A stretch of DNA of 64,000 nt from Glycocaulis sp050485565 (GCF_050485565.1 NZ_JBJHBQ010000004.1:124001-188000), one strand, 5' to 3'. Shown: positions 20,439 through 28,838, counted from the first letter of the stretch. Numbers and translations are program-made. The notes: generated by a model not told the origin, from the sequence alone.

Positions 20439-21386
20439 CTAGCCCGGGAAAGGCGGTTTGTCGTCGCGCGAACCGGCCGGCGGGCCATGACGGACCGAAT
20501 CGTCCTGGACATCGGCGGCCTCACGGTGGCGGTCGAGGGCGCGCTGGGTCTGCTCGGCAAAGAAGGCATCAATGTCGAGCTTGAGCCGGACAGCGTCCTC
20601 ATAGGTGCTTGCGCCAACCGTGTTGCCCGCGCTAGTGGGTTCGCCGCTGCGGTCCAGCGGCACCTGCTTGATGACGGCGGCCAGATGGGCGGCCGAGCGC
20701 ATGGCACGGCGCTGTACCGCGCCATAGCCGATCAGGCGGTCATCAAATGTCGCGCCCTTGAAGGCGGCAATCGCGGCAAACGTGATGCCCAGAATGAACA
20801 GCAGCAGGGCTTCGAGCGTTTCGAAGGGCTGGAAGGTGAGCGCGCGTGTAACAGGCGCGAGTATCTCGCCCGTTCCCGCCAGCGCACCGGTCGCCAGCGC
20901 CGCCTCGTTTATCTCCAGCAGGTCGCGATAGTGCGCCGCAGAGAAGTTCAGGAAGACAACGAAGCTCAGCGCAGCAGGAACGCCGATCAGCGCCGCAATG
21001 AAGGAGAAGGGGCGGTCCGGGTTGGACAGGCTGCGAAGGCCGACAAATCCGATCAGGAAGAAGGCGGCAATGACGTTGGTGAAGGCCACCGTGATCGCCT
21101 GGATCCAGCCGCCCAGCAGGCCAAGGTCTGACGCCTTGGAGAAGAAATAGGCGTTGGCCATGCCCTCAAACAGGATCAGGGCGGCCAGAATGGAGAAGTG
21201 CATGATATGGCTGTCGGGGTATTGCGCGGCGCGCTGCACCCAGCGATGGGGCGGCAAAGCCCCGCCAAACATCCGCCCACGTGTGGCCCGGAAATCCAGA
21301 TAGGCATTGAAGTCGCCTGCCGCGCGATAAAAGGCGTCGCTCAGCCTGTCGACGATCTGGTGTGTTTTCTGGTCAATACGGCTCAT
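20439..21386 (-). CDS. four-TM membrane protein, partner of the VWA-like protein
   Basis: A 315-aa protein beginning MSRIDQKTHQIVDRL, with an N-terminal cytoplasmic region, four TM helices (about 62-82, 93-117, 127-150 and 191-211) and a long soluble C-terminal tail. A longer form starting at 21476 is possible; its extra 30 codons begin with rare AT-ending codons and lack a ribosome site, so I prefer 21386, although its own GGGAG is 11 nt away. It is the first gene of the pair with the VWA-like gene. No named family recognised. Confidence 0.7.
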   Translation of the reverse strand: MSRIDQKTHQIVDRLSDAFYRAAGDFNAYLDFRATRGRMFGGALPPHRWVQRAAQYPDSHIMHFSILAALILFEGMANAYFFSKASDLGLLGGWIQAITVAFTNVIAAFFLIGFVGLRSLSNPDRPFSFIAALIGVPAALSFVVFLNFSAAHYRDLLEINEAALATGALAGTGEILAPVTRALTFQPFETLEALLLFILGITFAAIAAFKGATFDDRLIGYGAVQRRAMRSAAHLAAVIKQVPLDRSGEPTSAGNTVGASTYEDAVRLKLDIDAFFAEQTQRALDRHREAADVQDDSVRHGPPAGSRDDKPPFPG

Positions 21387-21658
21387 CTGCCTGACGTCTC
21401 CCGAAACATTGGTGTCTGCGGTGCGGTATTCGGGACGCCGGCGTATAGTAGTATCTCTCGATTCATACGATGACATGAGGAGGCCCCCCTCCGTTAGTGT
21501 TCAACCCGCATTAACCCTAAGGACGCATCGCGTCAGGACTTGGACAGAATAAGGCCATTTTGGACACATCTGGGCAAAAGCGGGGCAGGGCGCTTGCCAA
21601 CACTGTGCACGATGGTCAGCCTGCGGCGCACGGCAAAAATCCGGGAGTGTTGGCGGCC

Positions 21659-22291
21659 ATGATTACATTTTACGACTGCGCCACAGCGCCAAGCCCGCGC
21701 CGCGCGCGGATGATCCTTGCTGAAAAGCGGGTGGAGGTGACCCGCGTCGAGGTGGATTTGCGCAATGGCGAACAGTTTTCCGACGCCTTCCGCGCCATCA
21801 ACCCGGCCTGCACGGTTCCGGTACTGGTAACGCCGGAAGGCGAGGCGCTTTGCGACAATGCCTCGATCGCGCGCTGGCTGGAGGAAGTTTTCCCCGATCC
21901 ACCCTTGATGGGCGTGGGCGCGCTGGGCAAGGCGCGGGTGGCCGAGTGGCTGTGGCGCGCCGAGTTCGAGGGCCTGATGGCGATCATGGAGGTCTTGCGC
22001 AACAGCTCAAAGGCCATGGCCGGGCGGGCGCTGCCCGGTCCGCATGCGGTCGAGCAGATACCCGAGCTGGCAGAGCGCGGCCGCCAACGGGCACAGCGCT
22101 TCATGGATGTGCTGGACGCGCAGCTCTCCCAAGCCCCCTGGCTGGCCGGAGACCAGTTCTCCGTGGCGGACATAGCGGCATTTGTATTTGTCGAGTTCGC
22201 AGGCTGGGTGAAAATTGCGCCCGGCACGCAGCATGACGCGCTGGTCAGCTGGCTGGAGACGGTACGGGCCAGACCCTCGGCTTCGGCCTGA
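21659..22291 (+). CDS. glutathione S-transferase family protein
   Basis: A 210-aa cytosolic GST. The thioredoxin-like N-terminal half has FYDCATAPSPRRARMILAEK, the cis-proline motif TVPVL and the glutathione-binding DNASIARWLEE. The helical C-terminal half ends with GDQFSVADIAAFVFVEFA, the N-capping box of GSTs. The start at 21659 is set by family alignment; an upstream in-frame start would add an unrelated 33 residues. A strong terminator follows at 22378. Substrate unknown. Confidence 0.88.
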   Translation: MITFYDCATAPSPRRARMILAEKRVEVTRVEVDLRNGEQFSDAFRAINPACTVPVLVTPEGEALCDNASIARWLEEVFPDPPLMGVGALGKARVAEWLWRAEFEGLMAIMEVLRNSSKAMAGRALPGPHAVEQIPELAERGRQRAQRFMDVLDAQLSQAPWLAGDQFSVADIAAFVFVEFAGWVKIAPGTQHDALVSWLETVRARPSASA

Positions 22292-22377
22292 TTCCAGTTT
22301 GCGCTGGCATTATTTTTTGCAATCGCTATCATCCGTATCAATAGACCTGCAGCGGTCATCAGAACCGTCAGGGAGGA

Positions 22378-22408
22378 CGAAAGGCCAAGGCGTCGCCTTG
22401 GCCTTTCG
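22378..22408. terminator. strong hairpin downstream of the GST gene
   Basis: Two 14-nt arms, CGAAAGGCCAAGGC and its exact complement, flank a GTC loop. It lies about 90 nt after the GST stop, and the right arm ends TTTCG, so it can work as a terminator on either strand. Confidence 0.7.
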
Positions 22409-22714
22409 TATATTCACACAGTTTCTTCATCATTGGCGGCCTGGCAGGCCTTTGCTGCGTTAGCACACATATATTGTTGCGCTGCAGTAAAAAATCGTAG
22501 CCATTAAGTGAAATCAGCGCGTGTTTCGTTGTTGCTTTGCAACACGTGACCCATAAAGACAGTGTGCGGACAAAAAATGGGGGAGATGGCGGGCCTTTGT
22601 GGTGGAATTCAGCCGCGTTTCCTGCATCGTCGTGAGCGCAGACTATGGCGCAGCAGCATGCTGCGCCGCAACAACAGGGCGGGCATTCGAACCCGTTACT
22701 TGCGGAGGAAACAG
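22409..22714 (+). other. long leader upstream of the TonB receptor
   Basis: About 300 nt without a convincing gene. It includes an AT-richer stretch at 22465-22520, the dyad CGTGTT...AACACG near 22530-22550 with an embedded TTTGCAA, and the 22647 hairpin. The length suggests a regulated promoter or structured 5' leader; no known riboswitch was recognised. Confidence 0.4.
22647..22667. promoter_or_regulatory. inverted repeat in the TonB-receptor leader
   Basis: GGCGCAGCA, GCA, TGCTGCGCC forms a 9-bp stem ending 47 nt before the receptor ATG. There is no T-run, so an operator or mRNA structure is more likely than a terminator. Confidence 0.5.
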
Positions 22715-25162
22715 ATGAAAATGAAATATATTCGCGCGGCGCTTCTTGCCGCTGCTTCCCCGATCGTCCTGGCGGGCGGTGCTTTCTCCCAGACGGCCGA
22801 AGCGCCGGGCGGCCCCCGCCAGGTTGAAGTCATCACCGTGACCGCCCAGCAGCGCGAGCAAGCCGCCCAGTCGGTGCCGATCTCCATCGGGGCTTATGGG
22901 GCCGCTCAACTTGAAGCGTCGGGCGTTCGTGACATCAAGGACCTCGTATCGCTCGCCCCCGGCCTGATGGTTACGTCAACCCAGTCGGAGACCATCACCA
23001 CCGCCCGTATCCGTGGCATCGGCACGGTCGGCGACAATTTCGGCCTGGAAAGCTCGGTCGGTGTCTATGTTGACGGTGTATTCCGCGCCCGTAACGGTGT
23101 TGGCTTCGGCGATCTCGGCGAGATCGAACGGATTGAGGTGCTGCGCGGTCCCCAGGGTACGCTGTTTGGCAAGAACACCTCGGCGGGCGTTCTCAATATC
23201 GTCACCCAGGGTCCGGAGTTTGAATTTGGAGCAAACGCTGAACTGACGGTCGGCAATTACGATATGCGCCGCGTGTCGGGTTCGGTTACCGGCCCGCTCG
23301 TCGAGGACCAGCTCGCCTTCCGCCTGTTCGCCGTGCATGGCCAGCGTGACGGCTATATGGATCTGACTGTACGCGAGCCGGGTGGCACGCGCACTACGCG
23401 CTCTGACGATCAGGACTATTACTCGATCCGCGGCCAGCTGCTCTGGACGCCGAGCGCTACAGTGAGCGGACGCATCATCGCTGACTTCACCGATCGCAGC
23501 GAGTTCTGCTGCTCGGCTGCCCAGTATGTAACGGCCCCCGGCCCTGCCCTGCTGATCGGGGCTGTTGGCGGCCAGGTGCTCAATCCGGCCGATCCGGACC
23601 AGCGCCAGGCATTTTCCAACCGCGAGTACGCCCAGAACGTGACCGACTATGGCATTTCCGCCGAGTTCGACGTTGACTTCGATTTCGGCACGCTGACCTC
23701 GGTCACCTCCTGGCGGCGCTGGGAGAATGACCGCACGCAGGACGTTGACTACACCTCTGCCGATATCGGTTATCGGGCGGACGGCAACTCGACGCGCCTG
23801 CGCCGGTTCGATCAGGAGTTCCGCCTCACCGGTATCCACGGCAATCTCGACTGGCTGGTCGGTGGCATTTACTCGCGTGAAGATCTGGACCTGAACGACG
23901 CCATCCGCTTCGGCTCCGACTGGGAGTTCTATCTGGGGCTGGCCGCGTCAGGCGGGGCGAATCCGCTGTTGATCTCGCAAGCGCTCGGGGCGCTTCCAGG
24001 TGCGCCGGCTCTGGCTCCCGGTCAGTGGCTGCCAGGCGGTTCCGGTGTCAATCAGGACGTCTATAACCAGCGTGGCGAAAGCTGGGCGATCTTTACCCAC
24101 AACACCTATCAGCTGACAGACCGGTTTGCGATTACCGGCGGTTTGCGCTGGACCAACGAAACGAAAGACGTGACCGCCAGCTTCTCAACCAATCCGACTC
24201 CGGCCTGTGCCGTGCTGGAAGCAGTTTTTGGCCCGGATCCGATTGCCGGCTCGGCAGGTACGGGTCTGGCGCCACTTGCTCCGCTGATCTGTCTGCCCTA
24301 CGCCCGCTCCAGCCTAGATGCGAACGGGTATGATCAGTCACGTACCGATGAGGAGCTGTCTGGCACGATCCGCTTCACTTTCGATGCCACTGACGACATG
24401 ATGATCTATGCGGGCTACTCGCGTGGCTTCAAGGCTGGCGGTTACAATCTGGACCGTCAGTTCAACGGCCCGGTGGTCGCCGGAAGCTACGTCAATCCGG
24501 ATAGCTCCTTCCTTCCGGAAACAGTGGATTCCTGGGAGATCGGCTTCAAGTCGCAGCTGTTTGCCAACTCGCTGCAGCTCAACGGCAACTTCTTCTATCA
24601 GACCATTGACGACTTCCAGCTGAATACCTTCACAGGCCTCGCTTTCGTGGTCGAGAACATCGCCGAGATTGAAACGCGCGGCGTTGAACTCGACTTCACT
24701 TGGGCCACCCCAGTTGATGGGCTCGATATCTCTGGTGGTTACGCCTATGTGGATGCGCGCTACGGGGACAATCTGGGCACGCTGCCGCCTGCACTGTCTC
24801 GCTTGCCGGGCGAACGTATTTCGCTCACTCCGCGTCACTCGGCCAATCTGCAGTTCATCTACCAACAGCCGCTGGGTAATGGCCTTGCATTCCAGCTGGC
24901 CGGTGACGGCCGCTGGGTGTCGGACTACAATACCGGTTCTGACCTCGCCCCCGGCAAGGTCCAGCCTTCCTTCGCCCTGTTTAACGGACGCGTGGGAATT
25001 GGCAGCGAAGATGAGCGTTGGGCTCTGGAGCTGTGGGGCCGCAACCTCACAGATGAGACCTATGTCCAGGTGGCATTCGACCAGTTCGCCCAGACGGGGA
25101 CGTTTGGTGGCTTCCTCGGTGCCCCGCGCACCTATGGCGTCACGCTGCGTACGCGCTTCTAG
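22715..25162 (+). CDS. TonB-dependent outer-membrane receptor
   Basis: An 815-aa ligand-gated outer-membrane channel driven by TonB-ExbBD. A Sec signal peptide (about 1-26) is followed by a TonB box-like VEVITVTAQ and a plug domain with SVGVYVDGVFRARNGV and IEVLRGPQGTLFGKNTSAG. The C-terminal barrel ends in LRTRF, with the terminal Phe needed for outer-membrane assembly. GCGGAGG precedes the ATG. Two Cys pairs sit in surface-loop regions. Substrate is unknown; there is no adjacent transport gene. A clean intrinsic terminator follows. Confidence 0.95.
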   Translation: MKMKYIRAALLAAASPIVLAGGAFSQTAEAPGGPRQVEVITVTAQQREQAAQSVPISIGAYGAAQLEASGVRDIKDLVSLAPGLMVTSTQSETITTARIRGIGTVGDNFGLESSVGVYVDGVFRARNGVGFGDLGEIERIEVLRGPQGTLFGKNTSAGVLNIVTQGPEFEFGANAELTVGNYDMRRVSGSVTGPLVEDQLAFRLFAVHGQRDGYMDLTVREPGGTRTTRSDDQDYYSIRGQLLWTPSATVSGRIIADFTDRSEFCCSAAQYVTAPGPALLIGAVGGQVLNPADPDQRQAFSNREYAQNVTDYGISAEFDVDFDFGTLTSVTSWRRWENDRTQDVDYTSADIGYRADGNSTRLRRFDQEFRLTGIHGNLDWLVGGIYSREDLDLNDAIRFGSDWEFYLGLAASGGANPLLISQALGALPGAPALAPGQWLPGGSGVNQDVYNQRGESWAIFTHNTYQLTDRFAITGGLRWTNETKDVTASFSTNPTPACAVLEAVFGPDPIAGSAGTGLAPLAPLICLPYARSSLDANGYDQSRTDEELSGTIRFTFDATDDMMIYAGYSRGFKAGGYNLDRQFNGPVVAGSYVNPDSSFLPETVDSWEIGFKSQLFANSLQLNGNFFYQTIDDFQLNTFTGLAFVVENIAEIETRGVELDFTWATPVDGLDISGGYAYVDARYGDNLGTLPPALSRLPGERISLTPRHSANLQFIYQQPLGNGLAFQLAGDGRWVSDYNTGSDLAPGKVQPSFALFNGRVGIGSEDERWALELWGRNLTDETYVQVAFDQFAQTGTFGGFLGAPRTYGVTLRTRF

Positions 25163-25188
25163 GTTTCATTTGAGCCTTGAAACGGGAA

Positions 25189-25216
25189 GGGCCGGAGCAT
25201 TGCTCCGGCCCTTTTT
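25189..25216 (+). terminator. intrinsic terminator of the TonB-receptor gene
   Basis: GGGCCGGAGCA pairs with TGCTCCGGCCC around a minimal loop and is followed by TTTTT. It also lies at the 3' end of the convergent regulator gene. Confidence 0.92.
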
Positions 25217-25222
25217 GCTTGC

Positions 25223-26635
25223 CTAGCTGAACGCGAAAGGTGCTACCGGCCTTGTATGCGGCTCGATCTTCAGATTGCGCTGCAGGGGCGGGAAGGCGCG
25301 CTGGGCACAGTCTGTCCGCTCGCACAGGCGGCAGGTCAGGCCGATACCGATGGGCGCGTGGTCTGACGCCTTCACGGCCAGCCTGTCTGCATGCTTTGCC
25401 TCGCATCCCAGCACAACGGCCTGTAGCGCCGCGCCGCCGCCGGGCAGGGGGCGTGCCACCGCGCGTGTCATGGATATGTACTGCGCGCCGTCGGGCAGCT
25501 CGACAGCATGGGTGTGCGTGCGTTCGGGCATGCGGAAGGCGTCATGGATGGGCCAGCGCGCGCATCCGCCGCCTGAGCGTGCAAACGGGATCACCCCGCC
25601 GCCAAAGCGCTTGGTGACATTCCCGGCCTGATCGATACGCATCAGAAAAAAGGGCACGCCCCGCCTTGCCGGGCGGTTCAGCGTGGTCAGCCGGTGGGCG
25701 GCCTGCTCATAGCTGACGCCAAAGCGATGGCTGAGCGCGCCGCCATCATAACCTGTGCCTTCAGCGGCCTGATGAAAGCTGTCATAGGGCATCAAAAGGG
25801 CGGCAGCTGTATATCCGCCCAGATTGGCCCGCAGGAGGCGCGCGGTGACAGGATCTGGCAGGGCCGCGCGCGCCGTCACCGCGTCCAGCACATCGGCGCA
25901 GTCCAGCAGCACCATGGTCAGCGCGGTCTGGAAGTCCTTGCCTTCCGGCGAGAGCAGTTCCGACAGCAGCAGCTTGCGTGCGTGAAAGTCGAACCGGCGC
26001 AGCGTGCCGGCCATCACGCTGTCATTATAGATGCGCACCGCCGCGCCGTGCTGGCGGCGCAGATAATCATGCATGCCTTGCGTCCGGTCCAGCTCGTCGA
26101 GACGCGCTGCCTCGCGCAGGGCTTCGGCGGCATCCTCCAGCTGGGGGAAATGGTTCTGCGCATTGTCCAGCGCATCGCGCACTGTCTCCAGCGGCAGCAG
26201 CGAACCTGTAGGGGCTGCCGGGCCGTCGGCCAGGCGTGAGGCCAGCTCTGCCGCATTGCCCTGCGCTTCGCGATATGCCTGGAACAGGCGTGCCATGGCC
26301 TCGGCGGCGCGCGGGTGCGCATCGGCCAGTTCGCGCATGTCGCGCTGATCCAGCTCGGCCCCTTTCAGCACCGGATCACCCAGCGCCTCGGTCAGGTCGC
26401 TGACCGTCTGCCGGTCGGACTCGGCGGCAAAGGCGCGCACATCCACATCATGGCTCTCGGCCAGCGCCAGCAGCACGCGCGCGGTCACCGGGCGCTGATT
26501 GCGCTCCAGCAGGGTCAGATAGCTGGCGGAAATGCCGACGGTTTCGGCGAACTCGGCCTGTGACAGGCCCAGCTCCCGGCGCAGCCTGCGCAGGCGCGCG
26601 CCAGCGTAGAGTTTCTCCTGTTGACCAGCATCCAT
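25223..26635 (-). CDS. ScfR/RamB-type XRE regulator of acyl-CoA metabolism
   Basis: A 470-aa regulator with an N-terminal XRE helix-turn-helix (LRRELGLSQAEFAETVGISASYLTLLERNQRPVT, split over about 10-45), a central IrrE-like region and a C-terminal ScfR domain (PF09856) with a Cys cluster CRLCERTDC. Members such as RamB and PccR sense short-chain acyl-CoA status and control glyoxylate-shunt or propionyl-CoA genes. The start at 26635 has GGAG 9 nt upstream; starts at 26650 or 26671 would lie in or beside an inverted repeat and lack ribosome sites. It is divergent from isocitrate lyase, its most likely target. Confidence 0.88.
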   Translation of the reverse strand: MDAGQQEKLYAGARLRRLRRELGLSQAEFAETVGISASYLTLLERNQRPVTARVLLALAESHDVDVRAFAAESDRQTVSDLTEALGDPVLKGAELDQRDMRELADAHPRAAEAMARLFQAYREAQGNAAELASRLADGPAAPTGSLLPLETVRDALDNAQNHFPQLEDAAEALREAARLDELDRTQGMHDYLRRQHGAAVRIYNDSVMAGTLRRFDFHARKLLLSELLSPEGKDFQTALTMVLLDCADVLDAVTARAALPDPVTARLLRANLGGYTAAALLMPYDSFHQAAEGTGYDGGALSHRFGVSYEQAAHRLTTLNRPARRGVPFFLMRIDQAGNVTKRFGGGVIPFARSGGGCARWPIHDAFRMPERTHTHAVELPDGAQYISMTRAVARPLPGGGAALQAVVLGCEAKHADRLAVKASDHAPIGIGLTCRLCERTDCAQRAFPPLQRNLKIEPHTRPVAPFAFS

Positions 26636-26649
26636 GTGGGGCAACTCCA

Positions 26650-26675
26650 TTGTATGAAATATCACAATCATACAA
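26650..26675. promoter_or_regulatory. inverted repeat TTGTATG-N12-CATACAA
   Basis: Exact 7-bp arms 12 nt apart, lying 15-40 nt upstream of the regulator's preferred start. The position suits autoregulation by the ScfR-type protein or control of the divergent aceA promoter. Confidence 0.55.
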
Positions 26676-26676
26676 A

Positions 26677-26690
26677 TTGATTTGCATCAA
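26677..26690. promoter_or_regulatory. FNR/FixK-type box TTGAT-N4-ATCAA
   Basis: TTGATTTGCATCAA matches the FNR/FixK/Anr consensus at every defined position. It lies about 97 nt upstream of the aceA ATG. The central TTTGCA also resembles half of the TTTGCAAA-type sites I recall for ScfR regulators, so either protein could bind. Confidence 0.6.
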
Positions 26691-26761
26691 GGTGATACAC
26701 GCATTCCCGTTTTATATGCGTGATCTGGCGTGCTTGGCAGATGATCGGTGTATGAAGCCTA

Positions 26762-26775
26762 CAAGTTCAAACTTG
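26762..26775 (+). promoter_or_regulatory. dyad CAAGTT-CA-AACTTG next to the aceA ribosome site
   Basis: Six-bp arms end directly before the GAGGAGG ribosome site of aceA. As mRNA it could form a small hairpin beside the initiation region. Confidence 0.35.
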
Positions 26776-26787
26776 AGGAGGTCAGCC

Positions 26788-28083
26788 ATGACCACATTCT
26801 ACGATCTCGTTCCCGCCGCTGCACCGGGCCGTTTTGACGGCATTGAGCGCAATTACACGCCTGAAGAGGTGGTGAAGCTGCGCGGCTCTGTTCAGATCAG
26901 CCACACGCTGGCCGAGCGCGGCGCGGCCCGGCTCTGGCAGCTTCTCAACAGCGAGCCCTACATCAATGCGCTGGGCGCCCTGTCGGGCAATCAGGCCATG
27001 CAGATGGTGCGCGCGGGCCTGAAGGCGATCTACCTTTCCGGCTGGCAGGTTGCCGCCGACGCCAATACCGCAGGCGCGATGTATCCCGACCAGTCACTCT
27101 ACCCGGCCAATTCCGCGCCGGAGCTTGCCCGCAAGATCAACCGCACGCTCCAGCGCGCCGACCAGATCGAGGTTGCCGAGACCGGCAAGGCGAGCCGTGA
27201 CTGGTTTGCCCCCATCGTTGCCGATGCCGAGGCCGGCTTTGGCGGCACGCTGAACTGCTTCGAGATCATGAAGGCCTTTATCGAGGCGGGCGCTGCCGGC
27301 GTCCACTTTGAAGATCAGGTGGCAGCCGAGAAGAAGTGCGGGCATCTGGGCGGCAAGGTGCTGATCCCCACGAGCCAGCATGAGCGCAATCTCAATGCCG
27401 CCCGTCTGGCTGCCGACATTATGGGCGTGCCGACCATCACGGTCGCGCGTACCGACGCGGAATCTGCCACGCTCATCAACTCCGATATCGACGAGCGCGA
27501 CCACGAGTTCATCGATTTTGATGCCGGCCGCACCGCGGAAGGCTTCTTCCGCCTGAAAAGCGGGGTGGGCGTCGAGCACTGCATCAAGCGGGGCCTCGCC
27601 TACGCCAAGGTGGCCGACCTGTTGTGGTGGGAGACCTCCAAGCCGAATCTGGAAGAGGCAAAGCGCTTTGCTGAAGCCATCCAGAAAGCCTATCCCGGCA
27701 AGATGATGGCCTATAACTGCTCGCCCTCGTTCAACTGGGAAGCCAATCTGGACAAGGCCACCATCGAGACCTACCAGCGCGAGCTGGGCGCGATGGGCTA
27801 CAAGTTCCAGTTCGTCACGCTGGCTGGTTTCCACCAGCTCAATTATGGCATGTTCGAGCTGGCGCGCGGCTATCGCGACCGGGGCATGGGTGCGTATTCC
27901 GAGCTGCAACAGGCCGAGTTTGCCTCCGAGAAGGACGGCTACACCGCCACCCGCCACCAGCGCGAAGTTGGCACCGGCTATTTCGACAAGGTGAATCTCA
28001 CCCTGTCGGGCGGCAATGCCTCCACCACCGCCATGGGCGAAAGCACCGAAACCGCCCAGTTCAAGGCAAGCGCGGCGGAGTAA
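26788..28083 (+). CDS. aceA: isocitrate lyase
   Basis: Splits isocitrate into glyoxylate and succinate, the first glyoxylate-shunt step. The 431-aa protein has the catalytic motif KKCGH with the active-site Cys at 184, WQVAADANTAGAMYPDQSLY near the N-terminus, and ICL motifs YNCSPSFNW and QFVTLAGFHQLN. GAGGAGG lies 7 nt before the ATG; longer in-frame reading upstream runs through the regulatory region and is not coding. It is divergent from the ScfR-type regulator and followed by repeat families C and D. Confidence 0.97.
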   Translation: MTTFYDLVPAAAPGRFDGIERNYTPEEVVKLRGSVQISHTLAERGAARLWQLLNSEPYINALGALSGNQAMQMVRAGLKAIYLSGWQVAADANTAGAMYPDQSLYPANSAPELARKINRTLQRADQIEVAETGKASRDWFAPIVADAEAGFGGTLNCFEIMKAFIEAGAAGVHFEDQVAAEKKCGHLGGKVLIPTSQHERNLNAARLAADIMGVPTITVARTDAESATLINSDIDERDHEFIDFDAGRTAEGFFRLKSGVGVEHCIKRGLAYAKVADLLWWETSKPNLEEAKRFAEAIQKAYPGKMMAYNCSPSFNWEANLDKATIETYQRELGAMGYKFQFVTLAGFHQLNYGMFELARGYRDRGMGAYSELQQAEFASEKDGYTATRHQREVGTGYFDKVNLTLSGGNASTTAMGESTETAQFKASAAE

Positions 28084-28119
28084 TTCGCACCTCTTTTGCG
28101 TCATTCCGGGCGCACGCCG

Positions 28120-28254
28120 GTTTCTCCCCCCCGCCTGCGGGGGGAGTGGCCTGAAAGGCCGAGGGGGGGGGGATTGCAAGAAAGTTCCCCCCTCCGTCTC
28201 GCTGACGCTCCCCGTTCGACGCTTCGCGTCTCACCCCCCGTAAACGGGGGAGGA
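28120..28254 (+). repeat. family C intergenic repeat
   Basis: GTTTCTCCCCCC, a GGGGGGAGTGGCC stem, a CCCCCCTCCGTC segment and a CCCCCCGTAAACGGGGGAGG hairpin occur in this order. The same modules occur in the opposite orientation at 54866-54976. It lies between aceA and the RraA-like gene. Confidence 0.75.
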
Positions 28255-28272
28255 CGTCGCTCCCCTCTTGCG

Positions 28273-28335
28273 TTTCACCGGCGAAAGCCGGTGCCCAGTC
28301 TAGTTTTCTGGATCCCGGCTTGCGCCGGGAAAACG
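28273..28335 (+). repeat. family D hairpins (CACCGGC... and GGATCCCGGC...)
   Basis: CACCGGC/GCCGGTG is followed after about 18 nt by TGGATCCCGGCTTGCGCCGGGA. The second unit recurs at 29008-29030 just before aceB. This one ends 24 nt before the RraA-like start codon. Confidence 0.65.
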
Positions 28336-28358
28336 AATGAAAGGCCGGACAAAAACCC

Positions 28359-28838
28359 ATGCCCCACACCGCAGATCTGTGCGATGCCTGGCCCGACAAG
28401 GTGCGCGTGCTGGCACCGCTCTTTACCCATTATGGCGGACGGCAGGTGTTTCACGGACCCGTTGAGACCATTCTGGCCTATGAGGACAATTCGCGGGTGC
28501 GCGAAGCTCTGAGCGAGGCTGGCGAGGGCCGGGTTCTGGTCATCGATGGCGGGGCGAGCCTTCGCCGCTCCATGGTCGGCGGAGACCTCGCAAAGCTCGC
28601 AGCCAAGAATGGCTGGGCCGGCATTCTGGTCCATGGCGCGGTGCGTGATGCGCACGAGCTGGAGGCTGAACCGGTGGGCGTGCTGGCCCTTGGTCTGATC
28701 CCGCGCAAGACCGAAAAGCGCGGGCTTGGCACGCGCGGCCTCTCGGTCAGTTTTGGTGGCGTGACCTTCGCGCCCGGCGACTGGCTCTATGCTGACCGCG
28801 ACGGGGTTGTGGTATCGGCGGGGGAGTTGAGAATCTGA
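28359..28838 (+). CDS. RraA-like protein (aldolase/RNase E-regulator family)
   Basis: A 159-aa RraA-family protein. Landmarks are PVETILAYEDNSRVREAL, LVIDGGASLRRSMVGGDLA, and WAGILVHGAVRDAHEL with the conserved Asp of the GxxRD motif, which in aldolase members binds metal and substrate. The family includes RNase E inhibitors and 4-hydroxy-4-methyl-2-oxoglutarate/oxaloacetate aldolases, which the sequence does not separate. The location between isocitrate lyase and malate synthase favours a metabolic role, but that is inference. No strong ribosome site is visible. Confidence 0.85.
   Translation: MPHTADLCDAWPDKVRVLAPLFTHYGGRQVFHGPVETILAYEDNSRVREALSEAGEGRVLVIDGGASLRRSMVGGDLAKLAAKNGWAGILVHGAVRDAHELEAEPVGVLALGLIPRKTEKRGLGTRGLSVSFGGVTFAPGDWLYADRDGVVVSAGELRI

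Noticed and set aside
26560..26787. Longer isocitrate lyase starting at 26560
   Set aside because: The extra 76 codons run through the regulator gene and its operators; the start at 26788 has an ideal ribosome site and matches the family length.
28084..28358. Possible CRISPR array in the repeat-rich spacer after aceA
   Set aside because: The repeats differ from each other, are palindromic families seen elsewhere, and lack regular spacers.
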